From UBA11524 sp045591175 (GTDB lineage: Bacteria > Bacillota > Clostridia > Christensenellales > Aristaeellaceae), in assembly GCA_045591175.1 (NCBI GenBank), contig JAZNSI010000011.1, positions 1-64,000 of the forward strand: a DNA stretch of 64,000 bases. The letters are read 5' to 3'. Position numbers and translations under genes: made by a program. Of this stretch, positions 56,359-64,000 are shown one piece after another. Each line of letters starts with the position of its first letter. Positions within the stretch are counted from its first letter, which is position 1. Below the pieces are notes generated by a model. That model ran no database searches. It had not been told where the DNA came from and saw only the letters and a list, made by a program, of their open reading frames with translations.

Positions 56359-57591
56359 ATGGAACTGAACGTCATCCGTTATGCCGACCCCGCTGTTGCT
56401 GCTGCCATCGAGGCCGAGCTGGAGCGCCAGCGTACCCACATTGAGCTCATCGCCTCGGAGAACTTCGTGTCGCCTGCCGTCATGGCGGCCATGGGCTCCT
56501 GCCTGACCAACAAGTACGCTGAGGGTTACCCCAGCAAGCGCTACTACGGTGGCTGCGAGTGCGTCGACGTGGTGGAGGATCTGGCCCGTGACCGCGCCAA
56601 GCAGCTCTTTGGCTGCGAGTACGTCAACGTGCAGCCTCATTCCGGCGCTCAGGCGAATCTGGCGGTGTACTTTGCCGCGCTGAATCCCGGCGACACCGTG
56701 ATGGGCATGGCCCTGGACAACGGCGGCCACCTGACCCACGGCAGCCCGGTCAATATGTCCGGCAAGTACTTCAACTTTGTACCCTACGGCGTGAATGCCG
56801 ACGGCTATATCGACTATGACGAAGTCCTCGCCAAGGCGAAGGAATGTCAGCCCAAGATGATCGTTGCCGGAGCGTCCGCGTATCCCCGCACGATCGATTT
56901 CGCCAAGCTGCGTGCCATCTGCGATGAGGTCGGCGCGCTGATGATGGTGGATATCGCCCACATCGCCGGCCTGGTGGCGGCAGGGGAGCATCCGTCCCCC
57001 GTGCCCTATGCGGACTTCGTCACCACCACCACCCACAAGACCCTGCGCGGCCCCCGCGGCGGCATGATCATGTGCAAGGAAGCCTGGGGCAAGGCCATCG
57101 ACAAGGCCATCTTCCCCGGCACCCAGGGCGGCCCGCTGATGCACGTCATCGCGGCGAAGGCGGTTTGCTTCGGCGAGGCGCTGAGCGACGACTTCAAGGC
57201 CTACCAGCATCAGATTATCCTCAATGCCAAGGCCCTTGAGAATGCCTTCCGCGCCGAAGGTATCAAGATGGTCTCCGACGGTACCGACAACCACCTGATC
57301 CTCCTGGACTTCTCCGATACCGAGATGACCGGCAAGCTGCTGGAAAAGCTGCTGGAGGAGGCCAACATTACCGTCAACAAGAACACCGTGCCCAATGAGA
57401 AGCGCTCTCCCTTTGTCACCAGTGGCGTACGCGTTGGCACACCCGCCATCACCAGCCGCGGCCTGAAGGAGGAGCACATGGTGATGATCGCCAAGTGGAT
57501 CGCCCGCATCGTGAACGAGGGCGAGGCAGCCGTTCCCGCGGTCAAGGCCGAGGTCGAGGCGCTGATGAAGAACTTCTCCCTCTACGCCTGA
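56359..57591 (+). CDS. glyA: Serine hydroxymethyltransferase
   Basis: PLP enzyme converting serine and tetrahydrofolate to glycine and 5,10-methylene-THF. The 410-residue protein has IELIASENFVSPAVMAAMGS (about 29-48), NKYAEGYPSKRYYGGCE, VNVQPHSGAQAN, the PLP region VDIAHIAGLVAAG and the Schiff-base lysine in TTTTHKTLRGPRGG (about 221-234). The start follows CGGAGG. It depends on the same folate pool sensed by the THF riboswitch at 33.4 kb. Confidence 0.97.
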   Translation: MELNVIRYADPAVAAAIEAELERQRTHIELIASENFVSPAVMAAMGSCLTNKYAEGYPSKRYYGGCECVDVVEDLARDRAKQLFGCEYVNVQPHSGAQANLAVYFAALNPGDTVMGMALDNGGHLTHGSPVNMSGKYFNFVPYGVNADGYIDYDEVLAKAKECQPKMIVAGASAYPRTIDFAKLRAICDEVGALMMVDIAHIAGLVAAGEHPSPVPYADFVTTTTHKTLRGPRGGMIMCKEAWGKAIDKAIFPGTQGGPLMHVIAAKAVCFGEALSDDFKAYQHQIILNAKALENAFRAEGIKMVSDGTDNHLILLDFSDTEMTGKLLEKLLEEANITVNKNTVPNEKRSPFVTSGVRVGTPAITSRGLKEEHMVMIAKWIARIVNEGEAAVPAVKAEVEALMKNFSLYA

Positions 57592-58003
57592 GGAAAACGG
57601 AACGATTCCGACAGCAAAATCCTGCTAAGTTCGGGTTTTGTGGAGAAAACTGTCAGTTAGAGACGGTAAATATCCTGCTTTTTGAATATAATCCACCAAA
57701 TTATTGTCGAAGATTCGGCAAAATTTCGGTGGATTTTTTTTGCGTGATGTGCTATAATAGTAGAACGAAAGGTGTTGCCGCAGGATGAACGGCGCACCGG
57801 TCATGGACGTTATATCAGTTGCATATCAGGTTGTCACGGGCGCACTATGCGCGCTGTGAGCCAGGCAGCGTTTTCGTCGGTATCAATATGGACATAGGGC
57901 ACGACCGGCTGGGTCGGGGCCTTGATAACGTTACTTATTTATTTTCATCCTACACTTCGTCGGGGGATGTTCCCGCCGGAGTCGACGTGAAAGGAGGATT
58001 TCA
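57592..58003 (+). promoter_or_regulatory. Long leader region of the RNase J gene
   Basis: About 410 bases without a confirmed gene. In order: a terminator for glyA (57690-57741), a TATAAT box (57753-57758), then an about 245-base transcribed leader up to the RNase J start. The leader contains a possible 24-residue open frame (57785-57859) and a hairpin CGACCGG / GGTCG near 57902. No known riboswitch was recognised. Confidence 0.5.
57690..57741 (+). terminator. Terminator after glyA
   Basis: Stem AATCCACC / GGTGGATT extended by AAAT/ATTT pairs around a long loop, followed by a run of eight T. Confidence 0.75.
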
Positions 58004-59680
58004 GTGACCCCGCGCAATCAGAAACCGGATCCCCGCCTGCGCATCGTGAGCCTGGGCGGCGTGGATGAGGTCGGCAAGAATATGACCGTCTTCGAATACG
58101 AGGACGATATCGTTGTGGTGGACTGCGGTTCCATCTTCCCCAAAGAGGACATGCTGGGTGTTGACCTGGTCATCCCGGACGTGAGCTACCTGGTGGCGAA
58201 GAAGAAGAATGTCCGCGGCTACCTGTTCACCCATGGCCATGAGGACCATATCGGCGCGACGCCCTACATTCTGCGTCAGGTGCCCGCTCCGCTGTACGGC
58301 ACCAAGCTGACGCTGGCGCTGGTGGACCTCAAGCTCAAGGAGCATCGCCTGTCCGGTATCCCCATGCAGGTGGTGCAGCCGCGCGATGAGATCAAGCTGG
58401 GCCGGTATTTCACGGCCAAGTTCATCCACGTGAGCCACTCCATCGCCGGTGCCTGCGCGATCGCGCTGACCTGCCCGGCAGGCACCGTGGTCGTCACCGG
58501 CGACTTCAAGATCGACTACACGCCCATCGACGGCCATGTGACCGACCTGGCGACTTTCGCCGAGATCGGCGAAAAGGGCGCGCTGTGCATGCTGTGCGAA
58601 TCCACCAACGTAGAGCGTCCCGGCCAGACCATGTCGGAAAAGAAGATCGGCGAGACCTTCGAAAAGATGTTCCGCGATGCGACGGGCCGTGTGATCGTGG
58701 CGATGTTCGCGTCCAACATCCACCGTATGCAGATGGTCATCGACAATGCCGTGGCCTATGGGCGCAAGGTGTGCTTCATCGGCCGCAGCATGGTCAACGT
58801 CAGCCGCGTGGGCATTCAGATCGGCGAGCTGCACATCCCCGAGGGCGTGCTGATCGAGGCGGATGATCTGGATCAGTACGAGGACGACGAGATCCTCGTG
58901 ATGACCACCGGTTCCCAGGGCGAAGCCATGGCAGGCCTGACCCGCATGGCGTATTCCGAGCACCGCAAGCTGCAAATTCGCCCCAGCGACATGGTCATCA
59001 TCTCCGCCAGCCCCATCCCCGGCAACGAGAAGAACCTCAGCCGCGTCATCAATCAGCTGTACCGCTGCGGCGCGCAGGTGGTGTACCACAAGATGGAGGC
59101 TGTGCACGTTTCTGGCCACGCTTGCCAGGAGGAGCTCAAGCTCATGCACGCACTGGTGAAGCCCAAGTACTTCATCCCCGTGCACGGCGAGTACCGCATG
59201 CTCTGGCAGCACGCTGAGCTGGCCGAGTCGATGGGCATGCCCAGTCAGAACATCGTCCTGCCCGAAATGGGCCAGGTGATCGAGATGAACCAGGAGGGCC
59301 TCTACCTGGCCGAGCAGGTGCCCACCGGCGGCGTGCTGGTGGACGGCCTTGGCGTGGGCGACGTGGGCAACGTTGTTCTGCGCGACCGCAAGCATCTGAG
59401 CCAGGACGGCCTGATCATCGTCGTCATGGGCATCAACCGCGACGAGCGCAAGCTGGTTTCCGGCCCGGACATCATCAGCCGCGGCTTCATCTACGTCCGC
59501 GAAAATGAGGACATCATCGAGAACACCCGCGATGTGGTTCGGCAGATCCTGTCTTCCTCCAGCCTGGCGGGCGAGGACTGGCCGATGCTCAAGAACCGCA
59601 TCAAGGATGAACTGCATCGCTACATTTTCGAGAAGATCAAGCGCAACCCGATGATCCTGCCCATCATTCTGGACGTTTGA
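58004..59680 (+). CDS. rnj: Ribonuclease J
   Basis: Zinc-dependent 5'-3' exo- and endoribonuclease for mRNA decay and rRNA maturation. The 558-residue protein has the beta-lactamase motif FTHGHEDHIGA (about 75-85), HVSHSIAG, TGDFKID and the beta-CASP/later motif VSGHACQEELKLMHALVKPKYFIPVHGEY. The start is a GTG at 58004, six bases after AAAGGAGG. A single RNase J gene is seen here. It is followed by a YlbF-family gene, whose relatives act with RNase Y in Bacillus. Confidence 0.96.
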   Translation: MTPRNQKPDPRLRIVSLGGVDEVGKNMTVFEYEDDIVVVDCGSIFPKEDMLGVDLVIPDVSYLVAKKKNVRGYLFTHGHEDHIGATPYILRQVPAPLYGTKLTLALVDLKLKEHRLSGIPMQVVQPRDEIKLGRYFTAKFIHVSHSIAGACAIALTCPAGTVVVTGDFKIDYTPIDGHVTDLATFAEIGEKGALCMLCESTNVERPGQTMSEKKIGETFEKMFRDATGRVIVAMFASNIHRMQMVIDNAVAYGRKVCFIGRSMVNVSRVGIQIGELHIPEGVLIEADDLDQYEDDEILVMTTGSQGEAMAGLTRMAYSEHRKLQIRPSDMVIISASPIPGNEKNLSRVINQLYRCGAQVVYHKMEAVHVSGHACQEELKLMHALVKPKYFIPVHGEYRMLWQHAELAESMGMPSQNIVLPEMGQVIEMNQEGLYLAEQVPTGGVLVDGLGVGDVGNVVLRDRKHLSQDGLIIVVMGINRDERKLVSGPDIISRGFIYVRENEDIIENTRDVVRQILSSSSLAGEDWPMLKNRIKDELHRYIFEKIKRNPMILPIILDV

Positions 59681-59706
59681 CGAAAAGCTTCATATCTGTT
59701 ATCATA

Positions 59707-59738
59707 GAAGAAGGTGCAAAATTGTGCCTTCTTCTTTG
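59707..59738 (+). terminator. Terminator after the RNase J gene
   Basis: An 11-bp stem GAAGAAGGTGC / GTGCCTTCTTC (two G-T pairs) followed by TTTGCG. The tail is short, so read-through is possible. Confidence 0.65.
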
Positions 59739-59802
59739 CGTTGTCGGGAAGAATTACCACGTTTGATTCGTTTCATGATATGAAAGGACGGTTAGAATTT
59801 AT

Positions 59803-60153
59803 ATGGAGTACTCGAATGCGCATCGCCTGGCCCAGGACATCCGTCAGTGCGAGGAATACCAGACCTATCACGGCCTGAAGGACGAGGTGATGGGGGATGA
59901 GACCACGGCGGCGCTGATCAAGGAATACAAGAAGCTGCAGGTGAAGCTGCAGATGGGCGCGATGGCCGGCACGAAGCCGGATGACGATGACATGCAGCGT
60001 TTCCAGGGGATCACGAGTCTGCTGTTTTCGAATCCGACGGTGAGTAAGTATATGCTGGCGGAGATGCGTCTGCAGCAGGCTTTGGCGGATATTTTCAAGA
60101 TCATCACCGAAGCGGCTAACATTGATATGGGTCTGCCGGGTCTGGACAACTAA
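59803..60153 (+). CDS. YlbF/YmcA (Com_YlbF) family protein
   Basis: A 116-residue all-helical protein with the family pattern ANRLAQDI-like start (AHRLAQDIRQCEEYQTYHGLKD), the central KEYKKLQVKLQMGAM and the C-terminal LLFSNPTVSKYMLAEMRLQQALADIFKIITEA. In Bacillus subtilis YlbF, YmcA and YaaT form an iron-sulfur complex guiding RNase Y; here only one member is visible, next to RNase J. Confidence 0.88.
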   Translation: MEYSNAHRLAQDIRQCEEYQTYHGLKDEVMGDETTAALIKEYKKLQVKLQMGAMAGTKPDDDDMQRFQGITSLLFSNPTVSKYMLAEMRLQQALADIFKIITEAANIDMGLPGLDN

Positions 60154-60159
60154 CAAGGG

Positions 60160-60470
60160 ACGCGGGAAAAAGGGTCAAGGGTCGATGACCCTTGCGCAGG
60201 TGCAGGGGCGGCGTTAGCCCCTGCCCGCCGGAGGCACCCGCGCCGCAGCGCGAAGCAGCCCCACGCGCCTTTCGAGAATCCAACGGATTCGAGAAACAGC
60301 TCGCCCAGCCGCAAAGAAGCCACGGCTGGCTGCACAACCTTGTTGCGGCAGTGCAGGAGCGTATGTCCCGCGTTCTCCCTCAGTCTTCGCTCGCGTGTTT
60401 CTAACGCTCGCGAAGCCAGCTCCCTCCCGGAGGGAGCCTTTAAGCCGACCTTATCGGCAGGATGATTCAA
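60160..60470. repeat. Structured intergenic repeat element between ylbF-like and mltG genes
   Basis: A GC-rich, gene-free stretch of stacked inverted repeats: AGGGTC..GACCCT (60176-60196), GCAGGGGC / GCCCCTGC (60202-60224), TTTCGAGAATCC / GGATTCGAGAAA (60270-60298) and GCTCCCTCC / GGAGGGAGC (60419-60438). Read on the minus strand, the 3' part begins AAGGCTCCCTCCGGGAGGGA, then AGCTGGC, and later GACTGAGGGAG. This wording I know from interspersed repeats in genomes of gut Clostridia. It ends 22 bases before the mltG start codon. Confidence 0.6.
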
Positions 60471-60492
60471 TCAAATCAGGAGGTCATGCGTT

Positions 60493-61671
60493 TTGAAAAA
60501 GCACAATGACACCTACCAAAGCATCCGCGACGAGCGGCAGTACGGCCCGTACTGGTACAATGTGCTGTGGCGTATCCTGCGCCCGGTGCTGGTGCTGGCG
60601 GGCAGTCTGCTGGTGGTGGCGGGCATTATCAGCAGCATCTGGAACAAGGTTTACGACGAATACCTCGCGCCCGCCAATGCGGCTGACCATACCCAGATCG
60701 CCTTCAACGTGGAGAGCGGCCAAAGCCTGACCCGCGTGGCCAATAACCTGGAGGCTGCGGGACTTATCCGCAACCGCACGGTGTTCAAGTACTACTGCGA
60801 CTTCGCCGGCATGGGCCAGAAGATCCAGTCCGGCTCCTATATGCTGGCGCCCTCGATGACCATGTCCGAAATCGCCGAGCAGCTCACCACCGGCGATGGC
60901 AACCCCATCGTGCGCAATATCACGCTGATCCCCGGCTGGACGATCGAGGAGTTCGCCGCCAGCCTGGTGGAGAAGGGCGTGCTGACCGACAGCACGGAGT
61001 TCCTCAACCTGTGCAAAACCGGCACTGCCTTTACGGACTACTATTATGTCGCGGATGTGCTGAAGACCAAGAACGTTGCCCAGCGCCGGTACGTCCTGGA
61101 GGGCTACCTTGCGCCGGATACCTACGAGGTCTACGTCACCGCCACGGCGGAGGATATCATCCGCAAGCTGCTCAGCCAGACCGATCACGTCTACCCGGTG
61201 GAATTCCAAACCCGCGCAGAGGAGCTGGGCATGACGATGGACGAGGTCATCACCCTTGCGTCCCTCATCCAGAAGGAAGCCAAGGACAGCGACTTTGCCA
61301 AGACTTCTGCCGTGTTCCATAACCGCCTCCGGAAGGGCATGAAGCTGCAGAGCGATGTGACGATCCACTACGTCACGGGCCTGCGCAAGATGAGCCTCAC
61401 CAATACCGACCTGGCGCTGAGCAGCCCCTACAACACCTACCAGGTGGCCGGGCTGCCCCTGGGCCCTATCTGCAGCCCCTCGGAGGCTGCGATCCAGGCC
61501 GCGCTGTACCCGGATGAGACCTTCATTGCGGAGAATTACCTGTACTTCTGCGCCAAGGATCCGGAGAGCGGCGAGCTGCATTTCTCCCGTACGTTGCAGG
61601 AGCATGAACAGGCTGTGAGCATCTACGCGCCCCTGTGGCGGGAGTATGATGCGGAGCGCGGCATCCAGTAA
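60493..61671 (+). CDS. mltG: Endolytic transglycosylase MltG
   Basis: Cuts nascent peptidoglycan strands and sets their length. The 392-residue protein has a cytoplasmic N-terminus, one membrane helix (about 33-50), a LysM-like segment (about 68-130) and the YceG catalytic domain with YLAPDTYEV, the catalytic Glu in LASLIQKEAKD (about 256-266), LQSDVTIHYV and SPYNTYQVAGLPLGPICSPS. The start is a TTG at 60493, eight bases after AGGAGGT. The U32 gene follows 14 bases later. Confidence 0.95.
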   Translation: MKKHNDTYQSIRDERQYGPYWYNVLWRILRPVLVLAGSLLVVAGIISSIWNKVYDEYLAPANAADHTQIAFNVESGQSLTRVANNLEAAGLIRNRTVFKYYCDFAGMGQKIQSGSYMLAPSMTMSEIAEQLTTGDGNPIVRNITLIPGWTIEEFAASLVEKGVLTDSTEFLNLCKTGTAFTDYYYVADVLKTKNVAQRRYVLEGYLAPDTYEVYVTATAEDIIRKLLSQTDHVYPVEFQTRAEELGMTMDEVITLASLIQKEAKDSDFAKTSAVFHNRLRKGMKLQSDVTIHYVTGLRKMSLTNTDLALSSPYNTYQVAGLPLGPICSPSEAAIQAALYPDETFIAENYLYFCAKDPESGELHFSRTLQEHEQAVSIYAPLWREYDAERGIQ

Positions 61672-61685
61672 ATGAGGATTGACCA

Positions 61686-62918
61686 ATGATGAACATCCCA
61701 GAATTGTTGTGTCCGGCCGGTTCGATGGAGGCGCTGAAAACGGCCCTCCACTTCGGCGCGGATGCGGTGTACGGCGGCATGAAGCGCTTCGGATTGCGCG
61801 CGTTTGCGGGCAATTTCGATGAGGCGCAGCTGCGGGAGGCGGTGGCCCTCTGTCATGCAAAGGGGAAGAAATTCTACCTGACCATGAACGTATTCCCCTT
61901 TGACGACCAGATGGATGACTTCGTGGAAACGGCCCGCATCGCCCATGAGATCGGCGTGGATGCGGCCATCGTCAGCGATATCGGCGCGGTGGTCACGTTG
62001 CGGGAGAAGGTGCCGGGGCTGGCATTGCATGTGTCCACCCAGGCCAGCACGGTCAATAGCGCGGCAGTGAAGCACTACCAGCAGCTGGGCTGCGAGCGGG
62101 TCATCCTCGCGCGGGAAACGTCCATTGAACGGATGCGCAGCATGATTTCCAACCTTGACGGTGTGGAAATCGAAACCTTTGTCCATGGCGCGGCCTGCAT
62201 GGCGTACTCCGGACGCTGCCTGCTGTCTGCCGCGATGGTGGGCCGCAGCGGCAATCAGGGCGAGTGTGCCCAGCCCTGCCGCTGGCAGTACCATGTGGTG
62301 GAGGAAAAGCGTCCCGGCGAGTACTGGCCCGTCTGTGAGGACGACAATGGCACCTACATTTTCTCCGCCAAGGATCTGTGCCTGATGCCGGTGCTGCCCA
62401 AGCTCATTGAGGCGGGCGTGGCGTCGCTGAAGATCGAGGGCCGCATGAAAACGGAATACTACGTTGCCACGGTGACGGCGGCCTATCGCCGTGCGCTGGA
62501 TCTGTATGCGCAGTCGCCCGACGCCTTCGGGGCGGAGCTGCCCGCGCTCATGGCAGAGCTTACCTGTGCCAGCCATCGCGACAGCGATACCGGCTTTGCG
62601 CTGGACAAGCCTCAAAGGCCTGGCGGCGCGGAGGGCTTCCATCAGGAGCGGGAGTACATCGCCCGGGCCATCGCGGACAGCCGGGCAGGGGAGCAGGCGC
62701 GCTTCCTGCTCAAGAACCGCTTCCACGCGGGGGATGATCTGGAGCTGCTGACACCTTCCGGCGTGAAGGCGGTGAAGGCAGTTCCCTTTCTGCGGGAAAA
62801 GACGGGGGAGATCATCGATACCCTCGGCGTAGGCGGGGAGATCATCGCGATGCAGGTCGAACATGACGTGCAGATGGGGGATATCCTGCGCGGCGAAGTG
62901 CGCAATCACCGTCGCTGA
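61686..62918 (+). CDS. Peptidase U32-family protein
   Basis: A 410-residue member of the U32 family, annotated as peptidase/collagenase-like but in several bacteria shown to act in tRNA uridine hydroxylation (TrhP/YegQ, prephenate-dependent). The signature ETFVHGAACMAYSGRCLLSA, followed by GNQGECAQPCRW, lies at about residues 163-202, with the four conserved cysteines. The N-terminal TIM-barrel starts ELLCPAGSMEALKTALHFGA. The mltG-U32 neighbourhood is common in Firmicutes. The role in tRNA modification or proteolysis cannot be decided here. Confidence 0.9.
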   Translation: MMNIPELLCPAGSMEALKTALHFGADAVYGGMKRFGLRAFAGNFDEAQLREAVALCHAKGKKFYLTMNVFPFDDQMDDFVETARIAHEIGVDAAIVSDIGAVVTLREKVPGLALHVSTQASTVNSAAVKHYQQLGCERVILARETSIERMRSMISNLDGVEIETFVHGAACMAYSGRCLLSAAMVGRSGNQGECAQPCRWQYHVVEEKRPGEYWPVCEDDNGTYIFSAKDLCLMPVLPKLIEAGVASLKIEGRMKTEYYVATVTAAYRRALDLYAQSPDAFGAELPALMAELTCASHRDSDTGFALDKPQRPGGAEGFHQEREYIARAIADSRAGEQARFLLKNRFHAGDDLELLTPSGVKAVKAVPFLREKTGEIIDTLGVGGEIIAMQVEHDVQMGDILRGEVRNHRR

Positions 62919-62960
62919 CGTGAGCGGGAGACTCTGCGTCGCAAATGGCGGAATCGCCCG

Positions 62961-62989
62961 TTGAAATCCGAGCGCGATTGTGGTATAAT
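62961..62989 (+). promoter_or_regulatory. Sigma-A promoter of rex
   Basis: TTGAAA, 17 bases, TATAAT, 48 bases before the start codon. No TTGTTAA/TTAACAA-type Rex site was recognised over it. Confidence 0.75.
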
Positions 62990-63037
62990 AAATCGTTACA
63001 AATGCCAACGACCATGAGATACAAGGAGGGCTATGCC

Positions 63038-63670
63038 ATGGCTGGTCATGTTTCCGATGCGGTGATCCGCCGTCTGCCCGGTTACTATCGTCATCTGCGC
63101 GAGCTGGAGGCGATGGGCGTCACGTCCATTTCCTCACAGGAGCTGGGGGAGCGTATGAACCTCACCCCGTCCCAGATCCGCCAGGACATCAACTGCTTCG
63201 GCGGCTTCGGCCGTCAGGGCTACGGATATAAGGTCACCGAGCTGAAGGGCCATATCGGTGAGATTCTTGGCCTGGATCAGCAGCACCGGCTGATCATCCT
63301 GGGCGCGGGCAACATCGGCTGCGCCGTGGCTCAGTATCCCACCTTCTCCCGCGAGGGTTTCAGGACCATCGCGCTCTTTGACACGCAGGAGAACAAGGTG
63401 GGCCGCAGCCTGGGGGACATCCCGGTGAAGCACATGGACACCCTGGAGGAATTCATCCGCGAAAACGTGGTGGACATTGCTGTGCTGGCCCTGCCCAAGC
63501 GCCATGCCCAGGAGGCGCTGCACCGGCTGTATGACTGCGGCGTGCGGGCCATCTGGAACTTCGCGCCCACTGATCTGAACCATCCGGAGGACATGCTGGT
63601 GGTCAACGTCCACCTGTCCGACAGCCTGCAGCAGCTGTCCTACCGTATGGCCCACAGAAACGACCCGTGA
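63038..63670 (+). CDS. rex: Redox-sensing transcriptional repressor Rex
   Basis: NADH/NAD+-sensing repressor of fermentation and anaerobic respiration genes. The 210-residue protein has an N-terminal winged helix (SDAVIRRLPGYYRHLRELEA, then ISSQELGERMNLTPSQIRQD), the Rossmann motif LIILGAGNIGCAVAQYP (about 86-102) and a C-terminal domain-swap helix. The ATG at 63038 follows AAGGAGGG; an in-frame extension upstream overlaps its promoter and is rejected. Confidence 0.97.
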   Translation: MAGHVSDAVIRRLPGYYRHLRELEAMGVTSISSQELGERMNLTPSQIRQDINCFGGFGRQGYGYKVTELKGHIGEILGLDQQHRLIILGAGNIGCAVAQYPTFSREGFRTIALFDTQENKVGRSLGDIPVKHMDTLEEFIRENVVDIAVLALPKRHAQEALHRLYDCGVRAIWNFAPTDLNHPEDMLVVNVHLSDSLQQLSYRMAHRNDP

Positions 63671-63781
63671 TCATGGAGGTCGGGCAGGGCCCGACTAACG
63701 CAGGTCATTGCTTGCAATGACCAAGTGTAGCCAGCGCTCAGCTTATGCTGAGTGATGGCCGAAAACCCAGGAGGAAACCCG
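63671..63781 (+). other. Stacked hairpins between rex and the next gene
   Basis: The 111-base gap carries three simple inverted repeats: GTCGGGC / GCCCGAC, GGTCATTG / CAATGACC and CTCAGC / GCTGAG. None is followed by a T run, so this is not a normal terminator. A ribosome binding site AGGAGG (63770) for the next gene closes the region. Confidence 0.45.
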
Positions 63782-64000
63782 ATGACCGAGACACCCCAGG
63801 GCCGGAATCGTCGTGCAGATCGCCATACCCGCCCGGAGGACGTCACGCCCAAATCCACCGTTCGTTCCCGTCAGCCCCGCGCGCCCATCGGACGCAGTCA
63901 GGAGCTGCTGGAGCGGCAGGAGGAGATGCGCAGGAGCAGCCAGCAGGTTCAGCCGAGCACCGCTGCCCGCAACCAGCGCCAGACGTCCACCTACAGCGAT
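63782..64000 (+). CDS. N-terminal part of an unidentified hydrophilic protein (cut by window edge)
   Basis: An open frame of 73 codons to the window end, starting ATG after AGGAGGAAACCCG. The visible part is highly charged and low in complexity, rich in Arg, Gln, Pro, Ser and Thr (MTETPQGRNRRADRH...), with a short helical stretch (GRSQELLERQEEMRRSSQQ). This is typical of the cytoplasmic N-terminal tail of a membrane protein such as a cell-wall or division protein, but no family can be assigned from this part. Confidence 0.7.
   Translation, partial: MTETPQGRNRRADRHTRPEDVTPKSTVRSRQPRAPIGRSQELLERQEEMRRSSQQVQPSTAARNQRQTSTYSD

Noticed and set aside
57819..58007. 62-codon frame ending over the RNase J ribosome binding site
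   Set aside because: No ribosome binding site of its own, no family, and it covers the presumed RNA leader; kept only as part of the leader description.
1..64000. CRISPR arrays, insertion sequences, prophage or integrative element borders
   Set aside because: No regularly spaced repeats, transposase, integrase or phage structural genes were seen in any frame, and the tRNA genes are not flanked by integrases.

Overview
The window looks like a chromosome segment of a high-G+C, monoderm, spore-forming member of the Clostridia, probably a gut or rumen anaerobe. The evidence is: no outer-membrane genes; Firmicutes-type RNA switches (a tryptophan T-box, a lysine riboswitch and a tetrahydrofolate riboswitch); RNase J, a YlbF-family protein, Rex, an ECF transporter core next to truA, and DUF951; AAAGGAGG-type ribosome binding sites; many perfect 17-bp-spaced sigma-A promoters; and a tiny gene that reads as the sporulation peptide SpoVM. 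Genus cannot be told from the sequence alone. No prophage, insertion sequence, CRISPR array or complete defence system is visible.

Layout. 0-1.5 kb: potA (cut by the window edge) behind an XRE-cupin regulator with a candidate operator. 1.6-6.3 kb: T-box-controlled trpS, then overlapping aroA-aroC-pheA, the aromatic amino acid branch. 6.4-6.6 kb: two tandem tRNA-Arg(ACG). 6.7-16 kb: a carbohydrate block with a Gfo/Idh oxidoreductase, a short GH88/105-like protein, an intracellular GH28, and the galacturonate genes uxaBA and uxaC around a LacI-type regulator. This suggests uptake of pectin oligomers, intracellular hydrolysis and conversion of galacturonate towards 2-keto-3-deoxygluconate. 16-24 kb: a secreted YD-repeat-like protein, an M18 aminopeptidase, a diguanylate cyclase, a Nudix hydrolase with a DUF3795 protein, TldD/PmbA, and a CadC-like metal sensor.

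24-30.2 kb is the most unusual part. Two secreted SH3-type proteins converge on a three-gene operon encoding a MotA/TolQ/ZorA-like channel, a MotB/OmpA/ZorB-like stator with a long coiled coil, and a small anchored protein. Divergent to it lie a two-helix membrane protein and spoVM. 30.2-34.8 kb: lysine-riboswitch asd-dapA-dapB, then THF-riboswitch folT with nth. 34.8-44.2 kb: a secreted protein, lepB with DUF951, an SGNH/CE2-like esterase, murI, a small P-loop kinase, a VOC protein, a GNAT acetyltransferase, an EF-G paralogue, a GyrI-like protein and a HAD phosphatase.

44.2-53.8 kb is all minus strand: a PfkB kinase with pepT, a COG2509 flavoprotein, an ACT-ACT-metallo-beta-lactamase fusion, and ecfA1-ecfA2-ecfT-truA-phosphoesterase. 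The ECF core probably energises FolT, encoded 18 kb away. 53.9-64 kb: a YetF/DUF4363 pair, another secreted SH3 protein, glyA, RNase J with a long leader, a YlbF-family protein, an interspersed repeat, mltG, a U32 peptidase-family protein, rex, and the start of an unidentified gene. Two distant secreted-protein genes (25.4 and 56.2 kb) share the same unusual promoter-like bipartite motif.
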